From Hymenobacter norwichensis DSM 15439 (GTDB lineage: Bacteria > Bacteroidota > Bacteroidia > Cytophagales > Hymenobacteraceae): a stretch of 64,000 nt of DNA. Shown piece after piece: positions 51,050 to 59,425 of the stretch. The DNA is taken from assembly GCF_000420705.1 (NCBI RefSeq), contig NZ_ATVL01000010.1, positions 372,001-436,000 on the forward strand, in the 5' to 3' direction. A program made the position numbers and the translations under genes. Under the pieces are notes generated by a model. It was not told the origin of the DNA, ran no database searches, and saw only the letters and a program-made list of their open reading frames with translations. Every line of letters begins with the position of its first letter. Positions within the stretch are counted from its first letter, which is position 1.

Positions 51050-51220
51050 CTGTGTGGACAGTAAATAGTCTACAGCAGATTATAATCGAAGGTCCGTCAT
51101 GCAGAGGCAGAGCCGAAGCATCTCGCGTGCTGACGTTAGATTAGTAATCCTGCGTCAGCACGCGAGATGCTTCGGCTCTGCCTCTGCATGACTGCTTTTG
51201 TTAGGTTGCTGTCCACATAG
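51050..51220. repeat. REP-like hairpin inside an outer inverted repeat
   Basis: A perfect 40-bp inverted repeat (51096-51135 with 51153-51192, 17-nt loop) carries the core GTCATGC...GCCGAAGCATCTC shared with the element at 55947-56041. An outer imperfect inverted repeat (51050-51061 with 51209-51220, 11 of 12 pairs) encloses it. No transposase gene is present, so a mobilised non-autonomous element is possible. The rest of the 287-nt gap holds no gene. Confidence 0.82.
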
Positions 51221-51283
51221 GTTAGAATGTCGAACGGGGGCGCGGCAACTGTGGGTGTAGGCTGGAGGGCCTATTGGCTGCGG

Positions 51284-52348
51284 TTACTCTGGCCTGGGTG
51301 CTTCGCCGATGGTGAACAGATTGTCGCCTTTGTTGATGGGTGGCGTGGCCGTCATCAGCAACACCACCCCGTTGATGGGCGCTACTACGTCAGTCAGGTG
51401 GTTGCCGAATAGGTCAGTTACGTAGCCTAGCTTGCGGCCTTTGTAAATAAACTCGCCGGCTTTCACTTGGGGGAAGAAAAAGCCGGTATGCTGGCTGTCG
51501 ATGCTCACGCGCCGGGTAACCAGATAGGGGGCCGGGGCGGCGGGTAGGGTGCCTTCCTCGATGCGCAAATGCACTAGCAGCCGGTGCAGCGCCTGCCCGA
51601 TAAGAGCCACGTTTTCGGCCTCGGGCATGCCCAGGCGGCCACACTCAATATCGGCCGCCGGAATGCCTCGCTTGATGGCTTCGCGGGAACAGTATACGCT
51701 TTCCGCCTTGAGCGTGGGCTCGTTGCCGAACTGAATTACGTAGGGAAAGCCCATGGCCACGGCCATTTGCCGGCCTTTTTCGGATAGCTCGGGGGTATCG
51801 AAGTAGTTGTAGTAGCCGGCGTAAGGGCGCAGGTCTTCGGGGGCGTCGCCGGCGTGCACGTCCACCACATAGTTGCAGCGGCCAATGATGTCGTTGCTTA
51901 GCAGCCAAGCCAGCCGCTCGGTGACGGTACCGTTGGCCTTGCCCGGAAATACCCGGTTCAAGTTCTTGTTGTCCTGAGGGTTGACGTTTACGCTACGCCC
52001 CAGGAAGCCCGACACGTTAGCCAGATGCACCAGAATAACCGTGCCGCTGAGTTGGGTGGGGTCCAGTTCTCGCGCCAGCTGCTGAGCCGCCAGAATGGGC
52101 GGGTACTCATAGCCGTGCACCCCGGCAATGATGCCCAGCACCGGCCCCGGCTTACGCCCCTGGAACACCGTCACGGGCACCACCGCTGTGTCGCGCCCAT
52201 CAATTACCGACAGCAGCACGGCCAGCTTCTGGCCCGGCGCTATTGACTTGCCGTTGAATTGAAAAGGCTTGCGGGGTGCGGCTACGAGGGAGGTGTTTAC
52301 AACAAGAAAACCAGTAAGCAGCAGGCAAAAACGCAGTAAAATCAACAT
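51284..52348 (-). CDS. Exported succinylglutamate desuccinylase/aspartoacylase-like hydrolase
   Basis: The 354-residue protein has a signal peptide (MLILLRFCLLLTGFLVVNTSLVAA) and the M14-like amidohydrolase core: zinc ligands in GVHGYEY (HxxE) and DVHAGD, substrate Arg/Asn block NVNPQDNKNLNRVFPG. A C-terminal beta domain ends the protein. Family members cleave N-acyl amino acids or related amides; export is unusual for the classical cytosolic ones. It is the last gene of the minus-strand ABC/TonB cluster, 55 nt after the permease. Confidence 0.82.
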   Translation of the reverse strand: MLILLRFCLLLTGFLVVNTSLVAAPRKPFQFNGKSIAPGQKLAVLLSVIDGRDTAVVPVTVFQGRKPGPVLGIIAGVHGYEYPPILAAQQLARELDPTQLSGTVILVHLANVSGFLGRSVNVNPQDNKNLNRVFPGKANGTVTERLAWLLSNDIIGRCNYVVDVHAGDAPEDLRPYAGYYNYFDTPELSEKGRQMAVAMGFPYVIQFGNEPTLKAESVYCSREAIKRGIPAADIECGRLGMPEAENVALIGQALHRLLVHLRIEEGTLPAAPAPYLVTRRVSIDSQHTGFFFPQVKAGEFIYKGRKLGYVTDLFGNHLTDVVAPINGVVLLMTATPPINKGDNLFTIGEAPRPE

Positions 52349-52403
52349 TGAAAGGCAATCAGGTAAAGAAAAAGCCAGCGGCTTGGAGCGTGTTTACAAC
52401 CTC

Positions 52404-53786
52404 CTAGCGCGGCGAAACCGGGCGCACCCGCAGCAGCATCAACCCCAGTCCGTACACGGCTGCCACGCTCAGCAGCAGCTTCAAAAGCCCGTGCTGGGCG
52501 GTAGCTAGCTCCGGCTGGCTGGTGAAGGAATGCCGGGGCTCCTGGGCGTAGTCAGCGTGGGTGAATTCCACTTTGCGGAACAGAAAGGGGTAGTAAAACG
52601 CCCGTAGCGAATCGTGGTAGCGGGTGGCGCTGCGCTGGAAAGCCAGGTGCGTAGGTAGGTCGGAGCCGGCCAGGGCGTTGAGGCTGGTTTGGGCGTTGAT
52701 GGCCGGGGAAAGCAGGTTGAGGGTTTCTACTAGGTTGTGGCGCGCTTGCAGGCCGGTGGCGTAGGCGGCGGCTTGCGGCGCCACGGCCAGGTCGCCGAGG
52801 TGCTGGAAGGCGTAGTACCAGCGCCACACGAACCGCTCCCGAATAGTAGCTGTGTCGCGCCACTGCGGGTAAAGGGCGAAAAAGCGGTTCATGGTTTCCG
52901 TTTTGGGTCGGTCCCAACCGCCGTGGATTTCCTCGCGCTGCTTGATGGTCAACTCGATGCCTTGCGGCAGCGGGCGGGCCGCCGCCACGCCCAAGCTCAG
53001 CAGGCTGGGTACCAGCACCACCAACGCCAGCCACACGCCCAGCAGCGCCACGGCATTCACGGCCGAGGTGCGCTGCAAGGCCGTGACCACCAGCACCACC
53101 CCAAACCAGAACAAGCAATACAAGGTGCTAAGCGCCAGCCAGCTAAACACGCGGCCATCCAACGGTACCCCGGCCCACGCCATGCCTACCCCCGACAGCA
53201 GCCACACCAGCCCCAGCACCAGCGCCACCCGGAAGGCCAGCTTGGCGGCAATAACCGTGGCCGACCGAATGGGCTGGGCCAGCAGCAGCGGCAAAATGCC
53301 TTCTTCCCGCTCACTGGACAGCAAATTGAAGCTCAAGGCAACGACCAACAACGGCAGCAGATACACCAGCACAAAAGCCAGGTCGAAGTTGCCGCTGAGC
53401 AGCTTCATGGGGTTGGTGTTATCGGTGGCATAGAGCTGGTTTTGGAGGCCCAGCAGGCGCAGCTTCACGTAGCTGGGGTTCACGTCGCGGAGGCCCAGGG
53501 AGAGGGCGGCCCACGGGTCGGGGTGGTGCACGGCGAAGGTGGAGTGGTAGTACCCGATGTCGCCGGCGTCGGCCGGGCCGGGGAACTTCACTTTCAGCTC
53601 CTCCACGTTGCGGTGGGTTAGCTCGGGCAGGGCGGCCAGTTGCTGCCGTTGCCGCTCTATTTCGGTGGTGCCGTAGTAGATGCCGTAGACACCCGTGGCC
53701 AGTAGCAGTCCGCAAAGCAAAACCAGGCCCTTGGCCGCCCGGAAGTGGCGCCACTCGGCGGCAAATAATATCCAGAATACGCGCAT
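52404..53786 (-). CDS. ABC-2/DUF3526-type permease, second copy
   Basis: The 460-residue permease has one N-terminal membrane helix, a large exported loop (about 45-145), and a bundle of about five helices (about 150-310), then another soluble stretch and a final helix (ending near VSPR). This topology matches DUF3526-type permeases, which pair with an ABC ATPase. It starts 4 nt after its sister permease stops, so the two are translated together; they may form a heterodimer. The upstream TTG at 53798 would overlap the sister gene. Confidence 0.8.
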   Translation of the reverse strand: MRVFWILFAAEWRHFRAAKGLVLLCGLLLATGVYGIYYGTTEIERQRQQLAALPELTHRNVEELKVKFPGPADAGDIGYYHSTFAVHHPDPWAALSLGLRDVNPSYVKLRLLGLQNQLYATDNTNPMKLLSGNFDLAFVLVYLLPLLVVALSFNLLSSEREEGILPLLLAQPIRSATVIAAKLAFRVALVLGLVWLLSGVGMAWAGVPLDGRVFSWLALSTLYCLFWFGVVLVVTALQRTSAVNAVALLGVWLALVVLVPSLLSLGVAAARPLPQGIELTIKQREEIHGGWDRPKTETMNRFFALYPQWRDTATIRERFVWRWYYAFQHLGDLAVAPQAAAYATGLQARHNLVETLNLLSPAINAQTSLNALAGSDLPTHLAFQRSATRYHDSLRAFYYPFLFRKVEFTHADYAQEPRHSFTSQPELATAQHGLLKLLLSVAAVYGLGLMLLRVRPVSPR

Positions 53787-53790
53787 CAGC

Positions 53791-55209
53791 TTAGGCAACA
53801 GACGTTTTAGAAATCAGGCGCAGTCCCAGCCAGCACAAGCCCACAGCCCAAAGCAGCAGGGCCGCCACCGGCAGCAGCAGGCGCGGGAGCACCCAGCCCA
53901 GCGAAGGCGCCTGGTACGTGAAGACCGGCAGCTCACGCCAGGTGTCGGCCCCGAGGCGGCGCTCTTTGTCGCCGTGGCCCATGCTGGCTTGTAGGCCGTT
54001 TAGGCGCTGCACCAGCCCGTAGCGGTAGGCTTCGGCGGCCTGCTGGAAGTGCACGTAATGCGCAAAATCAGAGCCGGCTAAGCCCATCGAGAGCGGCCGG
54101 ATGGCTTGGTAGGGGTTCAGCAACCCGGCCCAGTTGGAGAGGCGGTTTTGTTGCTCGTAGGTGGCATTGAGGGCCGCAAAATGCTGCTGATACACCTTGG
54201 CCGAATATTCCTCGCCGGCTGCCATCTGCACCCCGGCCAAACTCACCGGCAGCTTTTCCTCTGAGTCAACGCCGTACTTCTTCAGCAGGGCCGCCTTCAG
54301 GGCTTCCGCGCGTTGGTCGTGCGGGTCGTGGCCATCAATGCCGTGCTGGGCCTGCTCGTGCACCTCGGCGTCCATCTGGGCTTTGGTGATGGTGGGGTAG
54401 AGCGTGGCGCCCAGGTTGGCGGTGGCTTTGGGCAGAATAATGCAGCCCAGAATCCAGAAGCCCAGCAGCGTAATCAGGGCCGCGCGGGAGCTGGCCTGCC
54501 AGGCCGATACTACCACCGCCCCCACCACAAACACAAAGAAGTACACCGCGTAACCGACCACAAACAGCACCAAGCGCGCCACCAAATCGGGGCCGCCGGT
54601 GAACTCTTCGCCGGTAAACAGCAACGCCGCCGCCAGCACCAGGGCCGGTGCTACCACCAGCGCCACCGCCCGGCTGTAGCCCACAATTTTGCCCCAGGCT
54701 ACCTGCCGCAAGGTTACGCCTTGGCTGAGCAGCAGCTTGAGGGTGCCCGTTTCGCGCTCCTCCGTGAAGGCCCCAAAACACAGGAAAATAATCAGCAGCG
54801 GCACCAGCAGTTGCAGCACAAAGGCCACCGTCATTTCCCCAAACCGAATAAGCGAACCGGCCTGCTGGGCTTGGCTGAAGTTGATGCTGTTCTGCTGGTG
54901 GGCCTCCAGGTACGCGACGCTGCCGGTAAAGGAGTCCACGCCGGAATCCAGCAAGCTCAGCCCCGACTTTGGCCGGAACGCAAACGAGCCGTAGTGGGCC
55001 ACGCGGTGCGGGTGCCGGGCCGGCTGGTTGCGAAACTGGTCGTTCACGGTTTGCTGGGCCAGTTGGCGCTCCTGTTGCAGGGTGCGGTACGAGGCTCGGC
55101 CCACCAGTGTGGCCGCCAGCAGCAAGAGCAGCACCAGCCCGCTGAGCACCGCAAAGCGCCGGTCGCGCAGGGTGCTGACAAATTCTTTTTGCGCAATGGT
55201 CTGTATCAT
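53791..55209 (-). CDS. ABC-2/DUF3526-type permease, first copy
   Basis: The 472-residue protein begins with MIQTIAQKEFVSTLRDRRF, the cytosolic helix typical of NosY/DUF3526-like permeases, then a first membrane helix, a long exported loop with a conserved NQPARHPHRVAHYG stretch, and a central group of helices around residues 120-260. The start is 3 nt after the ABC ATPase gene ends. It forms an exporter or membrane-handling complex with that ATPase and the second permease. Substrate is unknown; neighbours suggest metal or siderophore handling. Confidence 0.82.
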   Translation of the reverse strand: MIQTIAQKEFVSTLRDRRFAVLSGLVLLLLLAATLVGRASYRTLQQERQLAQQTVNDQFRNQPARHPHRVAHYGSFAFRPKSGLSLLDSGVDSFTGSVAYLEAHQQNSINFSQAQQAGSLIRFGEMTVAFVLQLLVPLLIIFLCFGAFTEERETGTLKLLLSQGVTLRQVAWGKIVGYSRAVALVVAPALVLAAALLFTGEEFTGGPDLVARLVLFVVGYAVYFFVFVVGAVVVSAWQASSRAALITLLGFWILGCIILPKATANLGATLYPTITKAQMDAEVHEQAQHGIDGHDPHDQRAEALKAALLKKYGVDSEEKLPVSLAGVQMAAGEEYSAKVYQQHFAALNATYEQQNRLSNWAGLLNPYQAIRPLSMGLAGSDFAHYVHFQQAAEAYRYGLVQRLNGLQASMGHGDKERRLGADTWRELPVFTYQAPSLGWVLPRLLLPVAALLLWAVGLCWLGLRLISKTSVA

Positions 55210-55212
55210 CGG

Positions 55213-55920
55213 CTAGTTCATGTAGGTGAGGTAGAGCTGCTCCAGCTCTTGCGCGTTCAAGGTGGCGGTGGGGCGCACGTCCACCAGCTCGCCTTCGCGC
55301 ATGATGCCCACGCGGGTGCCCACTTCCTTGGCCCTGAAAATGTCGTGGGTGGCCATGAGCACGGCCGTGCCCTGCTCGCTAAGGCGGCGTAGCAACTCCG
55401 AAAACTCGTTGCTGGCTTTGGGGTCGAGGCCGGAGGTAGGCTCATCGAGCAGCAGCACCTTGGCGTGCTTGGCAACGGCAATGGCAATGCCCACCTTCTG
55501 GCGCATGCCCTTGGAGTAGGTGCCCACCCGCCGCCGTACGGCTTCCGTGGGCAGGCCGGCATCGGTGAGGTAGGCTAGCAGCTCGCTCTCTGGGTATTTG
55601 AAGCCCGCCAAACTGCTAAACAAAGCCAGGTTTTCCAGCCCCGACAAATGGGGGTAGAGCATCACGTTTTCCGGAATGTATGCCAGGTGCTTCTTGATTT
55701 CGAGCGGGTTGGCGGCCACTTCCAGCCCACCCACAAAGGCTGCGCCCGAAGTCGGGGCAATGAAGCCCAGAAACAGGTTGATGGTCGTGGACTTGCCGGC
55801 CCCATTCTGGCCCAGCAAGCAGAAAATTTCGCCTGGCGCAATCTGCAAGTTCAGTTCGCGCAAGGCCAGCTTATCGGCGTACTGCTTGCGCAGTTCCCGG
55901 GCTTCGAGAAGGTAGGTCAT
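55213..55920 (-). CDS. ABC transporter ATP-binding protein
   Basis: The 235-residue ATPase has Walker A GQNGAGKST, Q-loop, signature YSKGMRQKV, Walker B VLLLDEPTSGLD and the H-loop ATHD. The group is the ABC-2/NosF-like type. The true start is the ATG at 55920, which begins MTYLLEARELRKQY. The frame stays open to 56037 only because the right arm of the REP-like hairpin happens to be translatable; that extension is not coding. It heads a minus-strand operon with both permeases and the exported hydrolase. Confidence 0.92.
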   Translation of the reverse strand: MTYLLEARELRKQYADKLALRELNLQIAPGEIFCLLGQNGAGKSTTINLFLGFIAPTSGAAFVGGLEVAANPLEIKKHLAYIPENVMLYPHLSGLENLALFSSLAGFKYPESELLAYLTDAGLPTEAVRRRVGTYSKGMRQKVGIAIAVAKHAKVLLLDEPTSGLDPKASNEFSELLRRLSEQGTAVLMATHDIFRAKEVGTRVGIMREGELVDVRPTATLNAQELEQLYLTYMN

Positions 55921-55946
55921 AGGGTGATTTTCGATTAGTAAAAGGC

Positions 55947-56041
55947 CGTCATGCTGAGCTTGCCGAAGCATCTCTCCCGTAGTGGTAAATCCTGCTATGA
56001 GGCCTAAGCGGGAGAGATGCTTCGGCAAGCTCAGCATGACG
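55947..56041. repeat. REP-like perfect hairpin
   Basis: Arms 55947-55979 and 56009-56041 form a perfect 33-bp inverted repeat with a 29-nt loop. The core GTCATGC.GAG....GCCGAAGCATCTC is shared with the 51096-51192 element. It lies between the TonB receptor and the ABC ATPase genes on the same strand and would be transcribed if they are one operon. Confidence 0.88.
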
Positions 56042-56087
56042 TTCTGATGGTGTGTCTTACTTGCTCTGGCTAATCTGCTCTGCCAGC

Positions 56088-58517
56088 CTAAAACGTGTAG
56101 CCCATGGTGGCCATGAAATTGCGCCGGGCGCCGGGGCTGGCGCGGAAGAAGTCGTAGCCGCCGACGAAGTAGTATTTGTCGAGCAGGTTGTTCACGTTCA
56201 GGTGGAAGTTGAACTTGCCGGTGGTGTAAAACAGGGCCGCGTCCAGGGTGGTGTAACTCGGCCAGTAGGCCCAGTAGTCTTCGCCCGTAACCGTGTTCTT
56301 TACCTGGTTTTCGGAGCGGCGCTTACCCACGGCGTTGCCGCCCACAGCCACGCCCAGCCCGCGCAAGGCCGGCGTCACGAAGGTGTACTTGGTCCAGAGC
56401 CCGGCCGAGTGCTTGGCGGCGTTGGCCAGGGGCTGCCCGTTTTCCGCCGGTAGGTCGGCATCCAGCACTTCGGAGTAGTTGAAGGCGTAGTTGGCGTTCA
56501 AGCTCAAGTTGGGCAGAATGTTGCCCACCATTTCCAACTCGGCCCCGCGGGAGCGGGCCTGGCCGTTTTGCCGGTACACCTGGCCGCCGTCGGCGGTGAG
56601 GGCGCCGGTAGGCACCAGCTGGTTGCGCTTCACAATCTGGTACACGGCCACCGTGCCCAGCAGGCCCTTATCGAAAAACTCGCCCTTCAGGCCCGTTTCC
56701 AGCTGGTAGCTGGTTTCCGGGTTGAAGGAGGTATTGCGGCCGTAGCGCTCTGGAAAGCGGATGTACTCGGGCTTGAGCGGCCGGAAACCGGCGCTGTAGC
56801 TAGCAAAGTAGTTCAGGTTGTCACGCAGGGCGTAGGTGAGACCGGCGCGGGGCAGCAAGCGACGCTGCTGAATGTTTTGGGAACCGTCGCCGTAGTCCCG
56901 CTCATCGGCAAACAACTCGTAGCGCACCCCCAGCAGCATATCCAGGCGCGGCGTTACGGCAATTTGGTCCTGCACGTAGAGGCCGGTGGTGTGGTACACC
57001 GAGTTGATGTAATCGACGAAGAACTGGGGTAGCGGCCGCCGGATGTACTTGCTGGGGTCCTGGATTTCGTACACCGGATTCTTCAAATCGAAGGTCAGTG
57101 GAGTTGCCACGCCGTTTAGCAGCTTTTGCCGGGCCTCAAACATGGTGCTTTGCGGGTCGGTGGTGAAGCGGATGTAGTCCACGCCCGTTACCACTTTGTG
57201 CTGAAGTGGGCCGGTAGCCACGTTCACCACGAAATACGAAGCCAGGTTCTTGGTGTATTCCTCGGCCCGGCGGTCAAAGTAGCGCAGGTTCATCACCGTG
57301 TTGGCCGGGGCGTCGGCGTAGGTGTTCAGGGTGCGGTGCTCGCTCAAATCCTCGTGGTAGGTGAAGTCGAGGTACGAGGCATTAAACGACAGCCACTCGG
57401 TGAATTTGTGGTTGAGCGAGGCGTTCAGATAGTAGGTGCTGGTGCGGAAATAGTCGCTCGGCTGGCTCAGCGTAAACGAGCGGGGCAACGCGTACAACTC
57501 ACCGCCCCGAATGGGCAGGCCCCGGTCTAGGTAGCCATCAATGTGGGTGTATACCAGTTCGGCGTTGATGGTGGTTTTGTCGGTGGGCAGGAAGGTAACC
57601 GTGGGCGCCACCATCAGGGAGCGAGTGTCGTTCACGTTGCGGAAGGTATTCGACTTCTCGAAGCCCGTATTGAAGCGGTAGAGTACGTTTTTCTGCTCGT
57701 TCAGCGGCCCCGTCAGGTCGGCGGTGGCGCGCATGGTATTGAAGCTGCCCGTGGAGAAGGTGAGGGCCTGCCGGGATACGTCGAGGGGCTTCTTGGTGAC
57801 CATGTTCACCGTGCCGCCGGGGTTGATGTCGCCGTACAGGGCCGCGCCGGGGCCTTTCAGCACTTCCACCCGCTCCAGGTTCACTGTGAGGGGCGCCTGC
57901 GTAAACGAGTTGCCGTAGCTGAAGCCCGAGCGGAGCCCGTTCAGCAGCCGGAAGCCGCTTTCGTAGCCGTTGCGGAAGCCCCGAATCGTGAGGTCGTCGT
58001 AGTGCGAGTACTGCGTGACGCCGGCCACGTTCTTCACCACGTCGGTGAGGCGCAGGGCCTGCCGGTCCTCCATCAGCTCCTTGGTAACCGTGGAAATAGA
58101 CTGCGGCACATCAATGGGCCGGGTGGCCGTTTTGGTGCCCACAAAGCTGTAGTCGCTCTTGTAAGTGGTTTCCTTGCGGCCCAACACTTCCACTTCCTGC
58201 AAGGCCGTGGTACTGGGTTGCAGAGTGAAATCCACCGTTAGGGTAGGGGTTTCGGAGGTCAGAACCACCGTGCGGCGCTGTTCCTGGTGGCTCATGCTCC
58301 GGGTGATGAGCGTGTATTCGCCCAGCGGCATCGTGAGCGAAAAATGCCCATCGGCCCCAGTGAAGGCGGAAAAGCGGCCAGAGGTTTCCACCACCGAAAC
58401 TCCTTCCAACCCGTGGCCGGTCGGCCCGTTTACGTGCCCATCAATATGGCCCGTAGAAGACTGCCCCGCTCCCAGCATAGGCCAGAGCAGCAGCAGACAC
58501 GCTAGTAGTCGTTGCAT
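56088..58517 (-). CDS. TonB-dependent siderophore-type receptor
   Basis: The 809-residue outer-membrane receptor has a signal peptide (MQRLLACLLLLWPMLGAGQ), a carboxypeptidase-like regulatory domain (about 25-105), a plug (about 130-235: RPIDVPQSISTVTKELMEDR, NPGGTVNMVTKKPL) and a long beta barrel ending in a conserved terminal strand (RNFMATMGYTF). The plug motifs are those of ferric-siderophore receptors. The ATG at 58517 is chosen for the signal peptide. It is followed by the DUF3526 ABC operon and preceded by a His/Cys-rich small protein, so the ligand may be a metal complex. Confidence 0.92.
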   Translation of the reverse strand: MQRLLACLLLLWPMLGAGQSSTGHIDGHVNGPTGHGLEGVSVVETSGRFSAFTGADGHFSLTMPLGEYTLITRSMSHQEQRRTVVLTSETPTLTVDFTLQPSTTALQEVEVLGRKETTYKSDYSFVGTKTATRPIDVPQSISTVTKELMEDRQALRLTDVVKNVAGVTQYSHYDDLTIRGFRNGYESGFRLLNGLRSGFSYGNSFTQAPLTVNLERVEVLKGPGAALYGDINPGGTVNMVTKKPLDVSRQALTFSTGSFNTMRATADLTGPLNEQKNVLYRFNTGFEKSNTFRNVNDTRSLMVAPTVTFLPTDKTTINAELVYTHIDGYLDRGLPIRGGELYALPRSFTLSQPSDYFRTSTYYLNASLNHKFTEWLSFNASYLDFTYHEDLSEHRTLNTYADAPANTVMNLRYFDRRAEEYTKNLASYFVVNVATGPLQHKVVTGVDYIRFTTDPQSTMFEARQKLLNGVATPLTFDLKNPVYEIQDPSKYIRRPLPQFFVDYINSVYHTTGLYVQDQIAVTPRLDMLLGVRYELFADERDYGDGSQNIQQRRLLPRAGLTYALRDNLNYFASYSAGFRPLKPEYIRFPERYGRNTSFNPETSYQLETGLKGEFFDKGLLGTVAVYQIVKRNQLVPTGALTADGGQVYRQNGQARSRGAELEMVGNILPNLSLNANYAFNYSEVLDADLPAENGQPLANAAKHSAGLWTKYTFVTPALRGLGVAVGGNAVGKRRSENQVKNTVTGEDYWAYWPSYTTLDAALFYTTGKFNFHLNVNNLLDKYYFVGGYDFFRASPGARRNFMATMGYTF

Positions 58518-58829
58518 GAAAAAGAAAGCATACCCAGCCCCAGGGCGCAAGGCCTCCGGGCAGAGTGAAGTCAAGAAAAGAGAGGGGAATGGCTGCCAAC
58601 TCGTGCTGACGCACGGCGGAATCGGGCAGAAATAGGCAAGGCTTACCCCAAAACGGCTATATGCGCCGCAGTGCCAAGTGCTGATGAAAGTAACGTGCTG
58701 CTAAACTGCGCGTTATCTGGTGCTCAGCCTGAAATCAACGCGGTGATTTACAGCGCCTACAAGGCAGCCAGCACGTAGCAGTCCGCAGACTTTACCCAGC
58801 AAAACAGGAACAGCAGAAGAGGGGTAGCC
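58518..58829. other. 312-nt leader region of the TonB receptor gene
   Basis: No gene is seen between the small His/Cys-rich gene and the receptor gene (both minus). I found no convincing promoter, riboswitch or terminator. It may be a long leader or an operon spacer. Confidence 0.5.
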
Positions 58830-59180
58830 CTACGCGCAGACAACTGGAGGCCCGCGCAGGGAAGCACCATCTAGCAGGTGCGAGGCCCGGCAAACTGGCG
58901 CCTGGGGGCAATATTTGGCGTAAGCCACTACGCGCACCGGCCCGTCTATGCTCACCGGCAGCGCCGGCTGAAACGGCGCGTCATACAGCTGCTCGACGTG
59001 GCAGTGCTGGTGCTTAACGGAAAACACCGCTTTGTTGCCCGACTTAACTGCCAAGGTCAGCACCGGCGCGTCTTCGGTGTGCTGGTGAGCGTGCAGGCGC
59101 AGCATAGCCGCCTCGGGCATCCACACCCGAATAAGCAGGGCTATCAGCCCCCATGCTATGATTTTGCGTCCTGTATTCAC
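58830..59180 (-). CDS. Small exported His/Cys-rich protein
   Basis: The 116-residue protein starts at a GTG, since no ATG is in frame. An N-terminal hydrophobic helix (about 6-22) could be a signal or anchor. The mature part is rich in His and Cys: LHAHQHTED, KHQHCHVEQLYDAPF, KYCPQAPVC, and ends SLRGPPVVCA. The pattern suggests metal (copper, iron or zinc) binding. It is upstream of the TonB receptor on the same strand and has a promoter with an operator-like palindrome. I cannot name its family with confidence. Confidence 0.5.
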   Translation of the reverse strand: MNTGRKIIAWGLIALLIRVWMPEAAMLRLHAHQHTEDAPVLTLAVKSGNKAVFSVKHQHCHVEQLYDAPFQPALPVSIDGPVRVVAYAKYCPQAPVCRASHLLDGASLRGPPVVCA

Positions 59181-59205
59181 TCGGGCATCACCTACTGGTT
59201 CCGGG

Positions 59206-59213
59206 CAAAGGTA
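59206..59213 (-). promoter_or_regulatory. -7 element of the small His/Cys-rich gene
   Basis: On the minus strand TACCTTTG matches TAnnTTTG exactly, about 26 nt before the GTG start. No exact -33 lies at the usual distance; the palindrome at 59222-59250 occupies that position. Confidence 0.55.
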
Positions 59214-59221
59214 GGTACAAA

Positions 59222-59250
59222 CCTTTAATGCAGCATTGCTGCATTAAAGG
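59222..59250. promoter_or_regulatory. Operator-like palindrome upstream of the His/Cys-rich gene
   Basis: CCTTTAATGCAGCA and its reverse complement form a perfect 14-bp inverted repeat with a single central base. It covers the -33 zone of the minus-strand promoter. A dimeric metal- or ligand-responsive regulator is likely. It does not match the classical Fur box. Confidence 0.65.
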
Positions 59251-59425
59251 AATTGCCCGGCTGGTTCAGTATGGCGCACCTACTTTGCCCGGAGGAGCTT
59301 GTGAATTCATCTGTAATCCTGCTCAGCACAGCTCACCAAGGAAGTAGAATCTTCAGCCAACCTAAGTTCAGGAGCAACCCCTACCTTGCGTACCTATCGT
59401 ATTGCACCTCAATTCCTGCCTCCCT

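Noticed and set aside
51050..51220. Insertion sequence
   Set aside because: No transposase reading frame is present; only a small inverted-repeat unit is seen.
54313..55392. A 359-codon plus-strand frame opposite the permease and ATPase genes
   Set aside because: Gln/His/Arg-rich shadow; both minus-strand genes have clear motifs.
58518..58829. Riboswitch ahead of the TonB receptor
   Set aside because: I looked for cobalamin- and TPP-type conserved boxes and saw none convincing.
59222..59250. Fur box
   Set aside because: The palindrome TTTAATGCAGCA does not resemble the GATAAT repeats of the Fur consensus.
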